Positions 35,437 to 45,404 of a stretch of DNA of 58,975 nt are shown here, one piece after another. The stretch is taken from positions 1 through 58,975 of the forward strand of contig JADNYJ010000218.1 in assembly GCA_015501075.1 (NCBI GenBank). Reading direction: 5' to 3'. The DNA comes from Gymnopilus junonius (lineage: Eukaryota > Basidiomycota > Agaricomycetes > Agaricales > Galerinaceae). The first letter of the stretch is position 1. Each line of letters starts with the position of its first letter. A model generated the notes under the pieces. That model did not search any database. It saw only the letters and a list, made by a program, of their open reading frames with translations, and had not been told where the DNA came from. The translations under genes and the position numbers were made by a program.

Positions 35437-37025
35437 TCAAAGAGCCGCTTTCCCCGCCGTCTAGAAAGAAAAGAAAGGTAAATGAAATTGTGAAGGTACA
35501 GAAAGGAGGAGTGACATACCTCAATCGGTAAAAACAACATAAGAAGTGCAGCTATGAGAAATAGGGATGCAGATACAAAAATTGGCCTTAAACAAAGTGC
35601 AAACTCCTTCAAATCAATGAGTTATCACTCTCAACAGATAACGACTGACCCGTTCACGTTGGCACCAGTCGCACCGACCGCTGAAGTCGTGGCGATCTTG
35701 ATGACGGGTGAAAGGATACCAGTGATCCTGTTGAAACTGCTGGCGATAGAGTCTCCAGTTCCGCGATGAGGTGCCGGGAAGACCTGGGGATCAATGTACT
35801 TGTAAACGAAAGGACATGGGCAATGGGAAAGGAAAACAGTGTACCTCTGGAGTATAAGCGTAGAGTACACCGTACATCTTAATAACATGAGCATAAGCAA
35901 CACTCGCACATAAGCCTTGTACTCACAGCGTTCCTACAAAAGACCATCAATCCAATATATGAAGAAATAATAACAAAACAACGTACAAAGTGACCGAAGT
36001 CATACAAGTATACCCAAGAACAGCCGCCTGGCTATTACTCGTCGTAAACAAGAACAAGAAAATCCCAGTAAGCGTCGTCGACACCGCCATGACCAACTTC
36101 CTCCCCCCAAAGGAATATTTCCCACTGCGCCTCGTCCAATCCACCACCGCACACACGATGAGCGAACCGGGAATACCAAGGACGGAGACTATCGTGTAAT
36201 TGCGGTACGTGACGCTGACGGAGCTGTTACCGCTGGGTACGCGATCCCGCAGGTAGAAAGGGAGGAAGGTGCTGAAGAGCGGATAGGCGAGCCCAATGAG
36301 TCCTGGAAAGAGATGAAAAAAGATCAGCAACGATGCGGCTGAAAGCAGAGATAAGAAGATTAGGATGGAGGGAAGGACGTACCCCATAAGAGGATGGTGA
36401 TTGAGCTGTTGATGGCCAGTTTTCTGCCGGTGAAGAGAGGCTTGATGTGTGACAGAGAAAGGTGGGAAAACGATTCTTTCACCACCTGCAGCATGGTCCT
36501 GGGTGGTAATGTCGCACTTCCTTGGATTTCCTGGAGTTGGCCTAGCGTCAAGGAGATCGATTTACCATTCTTGTGTGCTAAATGCTCCATGACCTGTGAT
36601 TCTACATGAGGGAAACTGGCAAAAAAACATGTAGGAGGGTCAAACCTTGATCGCTTCCTCATCCCGCCCGTTTGCAATGAGATATTTCGGTGATTCTTGG
36701 AGGTTGAAAATGAAAAAGCGGCAGATGAACATCAAGAGGGTGAGAGCGCCACTATCGGGATAATGGGTAAGCCATCAATGACGTAGAAAAGGTTGCTAAC
36801 AGCTCACAGCATATAGCTGAATTGACGAAACATTAGCATTCAAATACGTTTGAACTATAAAGAGATGAATGACTTGCAAGGTGTATCTCCAACCCATATT
36901 CTCGGCCTTGGGGCATTGGCCTACTGGTACGTCACTTGCACATGAAAGTTGCCAATGAAGCCCCAAGCTACAATGGAAGCTACAAGCTGACCAATAGCCC
37001 ACCAAGCGGAGAGGAGTGTTAACGT
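35437..37025 (-). pseudogene. MFS sugar-type transporter, 5'-truncated and frameshifted
   Basis: Minus-strand exons encode, in order, LLSAWWAIGQLVASIVAWGF, CPKAENMGWRYT, FFIFNLQESPKYLIANGRDE (the ESP motif of the central loop), a cytosolic loop, LINSSITILLWG-type helices, a GSLIVCAVVDWTRRSGKY loop with GGRKLVM, YGVLYAYTPE, VFPAPHRGTGDSIASSFNR and LFLIAALLMLFLPIE, ending TAGKAAL and TGA at 35439-35437. This is the C-terminal two thirds of an MFS transporter of the sugar/SVOP-like group. The first helices are missing, because unrelated coding sequence ends at 37102. A base is missing in the ACTTTCATG stretch near 36946, breaking IGNF-SCASDVPVGQ. Splice sites elsewhere look normal. It is a relic, not a working permease. 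Confidence 0.7.
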
Positions 37026-37101
37026 CCACTGTGGTAGTATTAACAATGGTATATTTCAAATCAGCGGTGGAGGCACGTACAAAACACATAGGTGTATACA
37101 C

Positions 37102-37933
37102 TCAATAGTTCTTGGCGCCAATTGCGACGAAAATTTTGTCGATACACTCACTAATAGGAGGGAGGCGTGCTGGGGCAGTTGGGGGATAATAACCCCTATA
37201 ATATTGATCGCGCCTGTCGCCGTTGGTACTGAGTTCTTTGACGTCCTTCGCACATTTCAGAGGAGGAAGGTTATGCTAACAGATTTGCACATCAGCAAAA
37301 GGTTTGCGACAGGAATTGAGCAAATACTTGCCGGAGCTTTTGTTGGGTCTTGTCCGTTAGGGAACGGAACGATTTCAAAACCGGCTTCATCGCCAGTTCC
37401 AGCGGACATGTTATAAGTCTAGAAAATGTCACTAGAGGGAAAGCCAGGATAGAAAAGTCATTCACGTACGATCGCGGCGATCCGCCTAACACTTGATAGC
37501 TCCCCCTTTAAACCATGGACATCGTCCTTGAGAGTTCGAATATCGGCCTTGATCGGAGCTAATTGCTCATCCAAAATGCGGTTCATTGCTGCAGTGAACC
37601 ACGCCGGCTCACCACCTGGGATCAGTCATTATTGCGATTATGAGTTTCAAAGTGGAGATTACTAACCCTCGTGTGACGAGATTAACTTGTTTTTGTTTAG
37701 TTCAGCCTGAAAAACCTCTTCGTCTTTAACCTTTTTTCGACCTTTGAGGGATCAATACGGAGGATATACCACTGAGCGACGACTGACACACCGTGTGCAA
37801 CTAAAAGATCCTGAGAGTAGTGAAGGGAGTTGGTTATGTCGGTCACTGTAGGGGGCTGGGAGGGGGTAGCAGGTAGTTTAACTGTCTTTGCTGATTCGTT
37901 GCTCAGGAGAGGCAACGCGATAACTGGCGGCAT
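37102..37933 (-). pseudogene. Coiled-coil protein of an uncharacterised Agaricomycete family, one frameshift, GC-AG intron
   Basis: Four minus-strand exons: 37933-37667, 37615-37470, 37418-37332 and 37275-37102. The product starts MPPVIALPLLSNES, has an Ala/Thr-rich N-half, then a charged helical region likely to form a coiled coil (APIKADIRTLKDDVHGLKGE), then NMSAGTGDEAGFEIVPFPNG and HNLPPLKCAKDVKEL, ending near IFVAIGAKNY. The block FE-VPF-NG-DPT followed by LPPL is one I have seen repeatedly in mushroom proteins of unknown function. Exon 1 needs a 1-nt correction in the GAAAAAAGG run (about 37728-37736) to join VEKR to KDEEVFQAELNK. Exon 3 ends CCG|GCAAGT, a GC donor. Otherwise the gene looks complete, so an assembly error in the A-run is a real alternative. 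Confidence 0.6.
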
Positions 37934-39073
37934 GGTACTGTGCAAGAGATGAGACAGGTTCGGAGGAATGTTGAGAGTGACACCGACCAAGCTGCGTTGA
38001 ATCAACCGTGAGTCTGATACTGTGACAGCGAGTCACTAATTCACGTGACACAGACGACCTCGACGCTCATTTTGACTCCTCAAGTCCATCGTTGAAATCG
38101 CTGTCCAGAGAAAGGTGGCGAAAGGCGCTTCCCGTTCTTTACATGTGTGTACGGGTTTGCACAGTTCGATCACATTTATTATGTTGGAATATATTGCACC
38201 CATATGTATCTCGATGCCTAGCCCCTCCATATATTTTGCCTTCTTATCCTTGCTTACTATGAATTCCGCCACCTACTACCAAAATACAACCTGGATCTAT
38301 TCCGTAGTACTTACACGTATTGTACATACATTCGAGGTCTCCGACCTCCTCTTTTTTGTAGTTACTGACTACCTACTACGTTGTATATAAACTATGTATG
38401 TACTTACCTGAACATTTCAGTCAAATCAATTATCGTTTTAATATTTCTATCATCACAGCATGAAGAGCAGTATTATCTTATAGCCTTCACATTGTGCACT
38501 CGATGTTTTACTAACCGAATCCTCTTCCCAGAACATGATTTCGAAAAACGCATACTCGTAACCATTAAATTGGGTATCCTTTACATTGATGTCGGAAAAC
38601 CCCGGGGGGCATTATAATGCTGACCGCATTATCTTCTCGGCAAATCCCATTATGACATGCATTATAATGCTATTGTAATATACCGGAGATGATTATCAAG
38701 GGCTAGCCGGCTTTATGACTCGGTCCGAGATAAGATGAGTTCATCTTTCGGTTCATAATGTCGACCGATTTAATCATATTGAATGACACGAGATATAACA
38801 CTTAATTTTAGATTATGATCAGTGAAAGTATTGACATGATGCTGGGTTATCTTATCATAATCTCCGGACCAGCTTCATAATGCTATCTCCTAGATCACAA
38901 GATAACATAACGGCCTGTGATCTACTAACACCGATGGTGCCAGTAAAGTTCCACTGGAAACACGTTCCTGACAGTAGGGAACGCTCTAAAAGCTGCGGCA
39001 CGGTAAGCATCCTTTCTATTTCTCCCAGCATACCACATCAGCACATTTCTCATGGCAAAGCCGAAAGTTTCTA
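37934..39073. other. Spacer with no supported gene
   Basis: No coding region could be defended. The palindrome-rich segment 38608-38885 is listed separately. Homology to SC15-like genes begins abruptly at 39074. Confidence 0.4.
38608..38885. repeat. AT-rich segment with repeated GCATTATAATGC palindromes
   Basis: The palindrome GCATTATAATGC occurs twice (about 38609 and 38659), with further CATTATGAC, TTCATAATG and GATTATGATC variants up to 38885. The outermost copies (GCATTATAATGCTGACCG and, reversed from the right end, GCATTATGAAGCTGGTCCG) could be degenerate terminal inverted repeats of a MITE. No target duplication was found. Confidence 0.4.
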
Positions 39074-39746
39074 AGCCCCGTTGAGCTCGAGAACCGTGCT
39101 GATGCTTCTAGCGCCCTCGGCATTGTCAGCACCCTCCAGGGATCGACTGCCCCCAGCATTTCTCAGCTCAGTACGTTTGAAATTCCCCTGTGATGACGTA
39201 GTATTGTTGAACATATTCCTCTCACCAGACACCCTCGTTTCGAGCGGCAGGGCTACTACTGCGAACGTTACTCCTCTTATCACCAAGGTCCACTCCTCAC
39301 TCACCACCGCAAGCTCCTCTTTCAATGCCCTCGGTCCCGTCTCCGCATCCGCTGCTACTCAACAGCAAGTCGCCGTTGCCTTCGCTCCTATCATCTCCGT
39401 GAGTTATCGGTCTGCCTGCCTGTTGCGAACAGAATTTAGCAACTAATCACGTCCATTGTCTACAGGAAATTGCTATTACTCTTGAGGCTGTCGAACTCGC
39501 AGTACCCGGACTTGCACCTCTTTTGATCGCCCTCGGTATCGACATCGCTCTCAACGAAGTTCTGTTCGGTTTGAACTTTGTCCTTGCCGGTGTTGTACAC
39601 CTTGTTTCTGCATTGTGAGCACTTTATCTACCTTTCTATTGGAATTTGGAACTAAATCTTACCTTGCTTCTTCTAGGCTCGTTGATGTTTCGGTTATCCT
39701 TCACAACTTGGCCTTCGTCCTTACTGTCGCTACCCTCGGATTGTAG
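39074..39746 (+). pseudogene. SC15-like protein, copy D, lost promoter and signal peptide
   Basis: Homology starts at AGCCCCGTTGAGCTCGAG (39074), codon 21 of copy A, just after the signal peptide. Upstream is unrelated DNA with no start in frame and no signal sequence. Exons 39074-39170, 39229-39398, 39466-39614 and 39677-39746 have intact GT-AG borders and open frames, including the hydrophobic C-half (LFGLNFVLAGVVHLVSAL, AFVLTVATLGL). Only the 5' end is gone. The copy could have been captured by a new upstream exon (a CTCCCAG acceptor lies at about 39025), but the frame upstream gives no signal peptide, so I infer a dead secreted gene. It precedes the 40.2-kb gene, repeating the arrangement at 10.4-11.4 kb. 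Confidence 0.75.
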
Positions 39747-40165
39747 AATACACTGTAGTCTTTGAGATTCTCTTTCCCGGTCGGATTCTATGTGACGTAG
39801 TGCTCTTATAAACTGGACAGCCAATGTACATATATTGTTCTTTTAACGTGAAATGAACATTGCTAGGTTTCGTCGCCTTATATTCTGGCATTACAGAAAA
39901 TGGTTCATGAATGAGGTTTTCAAATAACGAAAATAGTCATCAACGCACCTATAGCCGCCTACTTCCGGCACTGCCTCAACAGCCCATCGTTTTCACCTAA
40001 GAAATACGTCGACCAGCCCCGATAGAAAACAACATAGATGGAGGCTTGAGATTGAAAAAGCGATGGTGGTTGCGAGTGAAAATGGCGGCCTTGTCCAATA
40101 CGGGATTCCCGGATCTCTCCGGATGATTCAAAGTCCGTTCTTAGGTAACACTGGCTCCCATCAAC

Positions 40166-40789
40166 ATGACCTCCGACGCTCCTGCACCTTACGCTCAAGC
40201 CATCTATGACGCAACTCTACGCTCTGTATGCTATGGAGCTCCAGTTATCGCGAGGATGGCCAACACCCCGAACCTCGTTGGTCACCTAGACCACCACTCG
40301 CCGACCCGTGATGGTTCCTTTTGGATTTGCGCAGCTAACGGCGAAGGCGTTTCAGTCAGCAAGGTGGAGTCTAAACATGCAGTTGCCATTGAGCGTGGTC
40401 TGGCTTACATTTCCTGTCAAGCGCCGATTGGATTTATCCCAGCTGAGCATCTACCGCAGCTCGATACCAGCTACAAGCCAGATGTTAAGGTGGTGGGTGG
40501 CATGGTATTCTCGATTGGAGCGACTTTCATTCCTTTCTTCCTGATGAAGAGGGATACCGGAGAGAAGATCAGAGTCGTTCTACATGTCATCGTCTTGCCG
40601 GACCTATTCATGACCATGTTCATTGGCGTTCTTGGTGGTCAGATTATCAGAACCATGGTGTGGGATCGCAATAGGCCTGTCTTTGGGTTCAATTTTGGTC
40701 AGGAAGACGATGGCCTAACATCTTCTCGGAGCATATTAGAAAAGGAACAGGAAGTGGATAGCGCTGGGAGTAGTGGAATAGCAAGGTGA
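40166..40789 (+). CDS. Unknown protein, family of 40.2/41.6 kb, copy 1
   Basis: Open frame of 207 residues from an ATG in a leader shared with the other copies. It begins with a Pro/Ala/Tyr-rich stretch (APAPYAQAIYDATLRSVCYG), continues with NLVGHLDHHSP and GSFWICAANGEGVSVSK, then two hydrophobic segments (MVFSIGATFIPFFLMK and VVLHVIVLPDLFMTMFIGVL), and ends FGFNFGQ plus a charged tail. No family name is known to me and no signal peptide is present. In the paralog at 41553 a 48-nt intron follows the SK codons. Here the donor reads GTGGAG instead of GTGAGT and the acceptor side has lost a base, while reading straight through stays open and adds about 19 residues. This copy has therefore probably turned its intron into coding sequence. 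Moderate confidence that it is expressed. Confidence 0.55.
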   Translation: MTSDAPAPYAQAIYDATLRSVCYGAPVIARMANTPNLVGHLDHHSPTRDGSFWICAANGEGVSVSKVESKHAVAIERGLAYISCQAPIGFIPAEHLPQLDTSYKPDVKVVGGMVFSIGATFIPFFLMKRDTGEKIRVVLHVIVLPDLFMTMFIGVLGGQIIRTMVWDRNRPVFGFNFGQEDDGLTSSRSILEKEQEVDSAGSSGIAR

Positions 40790-41039
40790 GTCGCACGTCT
40801 GAAGGTGCTCCGTAATCTTTTATTAATTCTTCGCTTGGTAGCTCGTAACTATACACTGTAATTTATCCCGAAGACGAACGCTGCCCTATGAAAACCCTTA
40901 TTTTCGTTGACATACTGCTTTGAAGAGTTTATTTGAAACTTTATCAAAGGGATTCCATTCCAGTGGTGTGGTACGCAGAGAAATTCATCTGATAGAGAAG
41001 GGACGTGAGTAAAATCCATTTATCCACTGAGTAAGAAGC

Positions 41040-41335
41040 TTAAAAGCTATGGAGTGCTCAAAGTATTCTCCGCCCCAGATCGACGTGAGGATTCGGTCCC
41101 AGAGCACCTTCTAACCATGCCATTATAATTCACTGATTTCGTCCATGAGGACGGAATGTAATGTGAGATGACAACCTATGACCTTATGAACAAAGACACG
41201 CAAGAGAAGATAAAGGTCGTTCCGTACGCTTTTGTATTGCCGGACATGTTCATTGGCAGTCTTGCTGACGCGCTCGTTAGGAGTTCTGGTTTTAGTCGCG
41301 GTAGGCCCAGTTTTTGCGTTCGGGTTCGGTGAGTG
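41040..41335 (+). pseudogene. Degenerate third copy of the 40.2-kb family
   Basis: Between the two open copies lies a decayed one: SVPEHLL near 41085 recalls IPAEHLP. From 41168 the frame reads DLMNKDTQEKIKVV, then FVLPDMFIGSL and RGRPSFCVRVR, the counterparts of LMNKDTRERVRVI, IVLPNLFMSMFIG and NGPVFGFNFG with frame drift. No start or full frame remains. Confidence 0.65.
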
Positions 41336-41552
41336 GACTCAACTTCTCAAACGTTCATCAAGTACAAAATTCCCGGAGCAATATGTCTCGATTACAAGCT
41401 ACAACGGTGGACGAAGGCTTGAATTCGAAAAAGTGTCCTTGCAGTTGTGATGGATGCTGGCGGGCTTGCCCAATACAGGATTTTCGGATCTCTCCGAACG
41501 ATTGAAACTCCGTTCATAGACAACACCCCGCCCTCTTGCAAGAGCCCTCATC

Positions 41553-42131
41553 ATGGCGACCGACGCTCCTCCACCATACGCTCGAACTGTCTACGATGAA
41601 ACTTTACGCTCTGTATTCTATGGAGCTCCCACCATCGCTAGTATGGCGAACGCCCCAAACCTCGTCGGCCACTTGGAATACCACTCACCCACCACGGATG
41701 GCTCATTTTCGATTTGCGCCGCTAACAGGAAGGGCGTTTTCATCAGCAAGGTGAGTCCAAATACGCTCATTATAGTTTGGCTAATACTTTCTATCAAGGC
41801 GTTGTACGACTCCATTCCTGCTGAGCATCGCCCATCGCTTAATACCAGCTATAAACCCAATGTCGACACCTTGAACGCTGGCATCATGACCTCGATCAGG
41901 ACGACTTTCATCCCTTTCATCCTGATGAACAAAGACACCAGAGAGAGGGTAAGAGTCATCCTACACGCTATCGTTTTGCCAAATCTATTCATGAGCATGT
42001 TCATTGGCGTGACTGGTGGTCAGATCATCAGCACGTCGGTGTGGGGTCGGAATGGGCCGGTTTTCGGGTTTAATTTCGGTCAGGGAGATGATGACCTGAT
42101 GTATGTTCAGGGTGTTATGCATTTGGTATAA
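41553..42131 (+). CDS. Unknown protein, family of 40.2/41.6 kb, copy 2
   Basis: Single open frame of 192 residues, or 176 after removing a probable 48-nt intron (41751-41798: GTGAGT donor, GGCTAATAC branch-like site, TCAAG acceptor, length divisible by three so both forms stay in frame). The start PPPYARTVYDETLRSVFYG, the block GSFSICAANRKGVFISK, two hydrophobic stretches (TTFIPFILMNK and HAIVLPNLFMSMFIGV) and the end VFGFNFGQGDDDL define the family. Function is unknown. The leader (ATCTCTCCGAACGATTGAAA) is shared with the copies at 11.3 and 40.2 kb. Best-preserved member of the family in this window. Confidence 0.65.
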   Translation: MATDAPPPYARTVYDETLRSVFYGAPTIASMANAPNLVGHLEYHSPTTDGSFSICAANRKGVFISKVSPNTLIIVWLILSIKALYDSIPAEHRPSLNTSYKPNVDTLNAGIMTSIRTTFIPFILMNKDTRERVRVILHAIVLPNLFMSMFIGVTGGQIISTSVWGRNGPVFGFNFGQGDDDLMYVQGVMHLV

Positions 42132-42849
42132 TGGGAAGGAATGTTGGCAAGAGATGAGCAGCATGGTGAGTGCCCCTTTTGGACGCGTTTCTCGATCTTG
42201 TCTGACCATTCGCTGAAAAGTTATAATCCAATTAATAATTGTAAATTATGAATTGCCTATAGGCCGAAGGCAGGTATATATTAATGCCTTGAAGAGCTCT
42301 ATTAAACCGCGGATAGAGAGAGATGCAGTACAGTGGAGTGCTCTAGTCGATATGCAATGAGGTCGCGAACAAAAGAAATTTGTATCAAGTACGTTAGATA
42401 CAGTGATTGAAGGGCCAGTTCACCGTTTACTCGTTTCGCATTAAAGCAGACCAGCTTGGACTTGGATTCTGGAACTGGCACGTTTCCAAACAGGCAATGG
42501 AGTCTTGTTTACGCGTTTTTCGAAGTTCCCCCCCCCGGTACATTGCGTCTCTATTTCCATGATGAATACGAAGAGTATTCGATGTCTCTTCAAAGGTGTA
42601 TCGAAGGAGGGAAACACGGGTCAAGTTCTGTAGTGTCCTTTACATATCATGGTGTATTACTGCGACGTGTTGGTAACGCCGGTGCTTGGACTTGATGGTG
42701 GATCACGAGGGAGCAGAATGACGTCACTGCCTCACCAACAATCGCGCAATGGGGAGTTGGAGGCTTACTTGATACTTGGCGGATTACTCATTCCCCTTAC
42801 TCATTCCCCCCCCCTTCTGTCGCGCAGACTCTTGACCCCCATGCCGCAC
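42132..42849. other. Spacer with no supported gene
   Basis: Short ORFs only. A C-rich run (42800-42815) precedes the GST promoter. Confidence 0.45.
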
Positions 42850-42857
42850 TATATAAA
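42850..42857 (+). promoter_or_regulatory. TATA box of GST gene 1
   Basis: TATATAAA lies about 135 bp upstream of the ATG at 42985, followed by a CTTCTTCTTC-rich leader typical of well-expressed basidiomycete genes. Confidence 0.6.
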
Positions 42858-42984
42858 ACCCTGATAAATTCTCCCACCCCGTCATCTTCTTCTTCTTCGC
42901 CTTCTTCGCCCCTCCGAGTTGTACCTTTTTCGAATTCTCCCAGCCCTTTCCAGGTTACGGTGACGGTATACGGTGACGATTACG

Positions 42985-43932
42985 ATGGCCGATAAACCTG
43001 CTATCATCCACTACACGGCCAAAACCCCCAACGGGTCCGCCACGTCCGTCTTCCTCGAGGCCCTCAAGGAAGCGTACCCTGATAATCCCGACCTGCAATC
43101 ATTCGAAACTGTCAAGCTGTCCTTCAGCGACGCCGATATCGGCAAGGTGCATAACCAGGTCAAGTCCCCCTGGTTCTTGGAGATCAACCCCAACGGGAGG
43201 ATTCCGGCTGCGACTATTCATGGCTTCAACGTTTTCGAAACGAGTGCGATCTTACTCTACCTTGCCGAGCTGTACGACAAGAAGCGGATTTTCTCGTACG
43301 ATCCTGTGAAAGAGCCCAAGGAGTACAGCGAGCAGCTGCAGTGGATCTTTTTTGCGGTGCGGATTTTTTTCTCGGTCGGGGTATTGGGGGTTGGTTTCTC
43401 ATGGAGTATTTTTATTGTTGCGTTTAGCATGGTGGGATCGGTCCGATGCAGGGACAGGCGAACCATTTCACGTTCGCTGCGCCTGAGAAGATCGAGTACG
43501 GTCTGAGACGTGAGTAGTCCAGCGATGACTGCCTAGATCGTACCAGTGCAGAGCTAACCATGTCCAAAAGGTTATACCAACGAAACTAAACGACTGTACG
43601 GCGTACTCGAAGGTCAACTCAAGAAAGGAGACAGGAAGTTCATTTTGGGCGACAAGTTTTCTTTGGCCGATCTCAAGACGTTCCCTTGGTAAGTATCTAT
43701 AATATTCTCAATCTCCCTACGAACGTCTCTTAACGGGTTTGTTCTCCTGCCTCTCAGGGTGAGGAGGTCGGATATCCTGGGCATCGACTTGGCGGTCGAA
43801 TTTCCTGTTATAAAGGTATGTACTTTTACGGTGGTATCGCGTACGTCGTTTTGATTTTACTCGGATTAGGCTTGGATTGATCGTATCGAGGCCCGCAAGG
43901 ATGTTCAGGAGGGGTTAAGTGTACCCGCTTGA
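42985..43932 (+). CDS. Glutathione S-transferase, Ure2p-like, copy 1
   Basis: Five exons (42985-43356, 43428-43509, 43571-43688, 43758-43815, 43870-43932) give 230 residues. The thioredoxin-fold domain has the Ure2p-like active-site stretch TAKTPNGSATS (Asn16 the likely catalytic residue), the cis-proline loop NPNGRIPA (Pro74) and the glutathione-binding FETSAI. The helical C-terminal domain opens with HGGIGPMQGQANHF, a hallmark of fungal Ure2p-like GSTs, and continues YTNETKRLYGVLEGQL and LADLKTFPW. It would conjugate glutathione to electrophiles in the cytosol. Length and exon phases are complete, so it looks functional. I chose ATG 42985; the only in-frame start-like codon upstream is a GTG. 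It is tandem with copy 2, which has the same intron positions. Confidence 0.93.
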
Positions 43933-44137
43933 TGGATATTTTTTAAGTACGGGACTAAAGGATAAATAACGGCTGTAATTTCAGTCGTGATAATGTTTTT
44001 TTAAGTTAATATCAATTTGAATTTGATTTAACGCAAGGCGGGGATTGGTCAGTCATTTTCCTTCTTAACAGCTGCTTCGATTGGCTTCCATGCCCAGGTA
44101 AATCTGGCGTGTGTCTCGAACATTAGGGAAGACAGGA

Positions 44138-44145
44138 TATATAAG
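44138..44145 (+). promoter_or_regulatory. TATA box of GST gene 2
   Basis: TATATAAG lies about 190 bp upstream of the ATG at 44331. Confidence 0.55.
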
Positions 44146-44270
44146 CCTGCTCATTCAAATTCTCACACACACACTGACGGGGGGGATTTATGTTCATGCA
44201 AGTGACATTAACCCGGCGACTCCTGCCTATCCTATCCCATCCCATTCCCTCCACCCGCACTCACCGCTAT

Positions 44271-44300
44271 CATCCTCATCCTCATCCTCATCCCATCCCA
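44271..44300. repeat. CATCCT microsatellite in the GST2 leader
   Basis: About four tandem CATCCT units followed by CATCC variants, in the presumed 5' untranslated region of GST gene 2. Confidence 0.8.
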
Positions 44301-44330
44301 TCGCATCACTCACACCACCGCCCAATTACA

Positions 44331-45404
44331 ATGTCCACCGAACCCGCCATCATCCACTACACCGCCAAAACCCCCAACGGCTCCTGCACCTCCATCTTCC
44401 TCTCCGCCCCGCGCTCCGCCTACCCCTCCCAGCCCGACCTCCAATCCTACCAAATCGTACACATGTCCGGCTCCCACCCCTCTGACCACAACTACGTCAA
44501 AGCCCCGTGGTTTTTAGCGGTCAACCCCAACGGGCGTCTGCCGGCGGTGACGGTGCGCGGGTTCAGGGTGTTTGAGACGAGTGCGATTTTGTGTTATTTG
44601 GCGGAGGTGTATGATGTGAGAAGGGAGTTTTCGTTTGATCCGGGGAGGGAGGGGAGGGAGTATGGGGAGATGATGCAGTGGTTGTTTTTTACGGTGAGTC
44701 CTTGAAGGTTGAACGTTGAAGCTTGAAGGTCGAGTGTGGGGTGGTGGTGGGGTGGTGTGGGACGGGTTTGGGTTGCTTTGCTTACTGTGGACTTAGCACG
44801 GTGGGATAGGTCCTATGCAGGGACAAGCGGGCCATTTCGTGTTCGCTGCTCCTGAGAAGATCGAATACGCTCAAAAACGTGAGCATCCTCCATCTCGGAG
44901 TATCCTAGGGCGATAGGTGGTACTAGGTGACATTGATGGTACTAATACATGTTCGACTCCAGGATATATCAACGAGACGAGACGGCTATACAGCGTATTA
45001 GAGGGTCAGCTGAAGAAGGGAGATAAGAAGTACATAGTGGGGGATAAATTGACCTTGGTGGATTTTAAGACGTTTCCTTGGTATGTTACTGTCACTCTAT
45101 TTAATCAGGATTCGTTCTGACGGATCTTTAATTATCTTTAACGCGTTTATTTGGGCTTTGACCTTTGACCTTCTTGCCTTCTTTCTTTCTTTGTACTGTC
45201 ACGTAACAGGATCATGCAAGCGGAGGAATTTGGGATTGATCTAGCGGTCGAGTTTCCTGCTATCAAGGTACGTGTGCGGCTGCATACGATTTCACTGTGT
45301 TTGGATTAGGTTCTGATTTGCGCCATTGGGGCTTGAAATAGGCATGGCGCGATCGGATTGAAGCGCGTCAGGATGTGCAGGAGGGTTTAAATGTCGGTGC
45401 TTGA
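44331..45404 (+). CDS. Glutathione S-transferase, Ure2p-like, copy 2
   Basis: Five exons (44331-44693, 44797-44878, 44963-45080, 45210-45267, 45342-45404) give 227 residues, with the same intron positions as copy 1. Motifs: TAKTPNGSCTS (likely catalytic Asn), NPNGRLPA, FETSAI, HGGIGPMQGQAGHF, YINETRRLYSVLEGQL and LVDFKTFPW. The N-terminal domain differs more from copy 1 than the C-terminal domain does. The end of exon 1 is very G-rich (GGGAGGGAGGGGAGGG near 44640), unlike copy 1. All splice borders are GT-AG, so the gene looks functional, with cytosolic glutathione transfer as the expected activity. A tandem duplication with copy 1 is clear. Confidence 0.93.
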
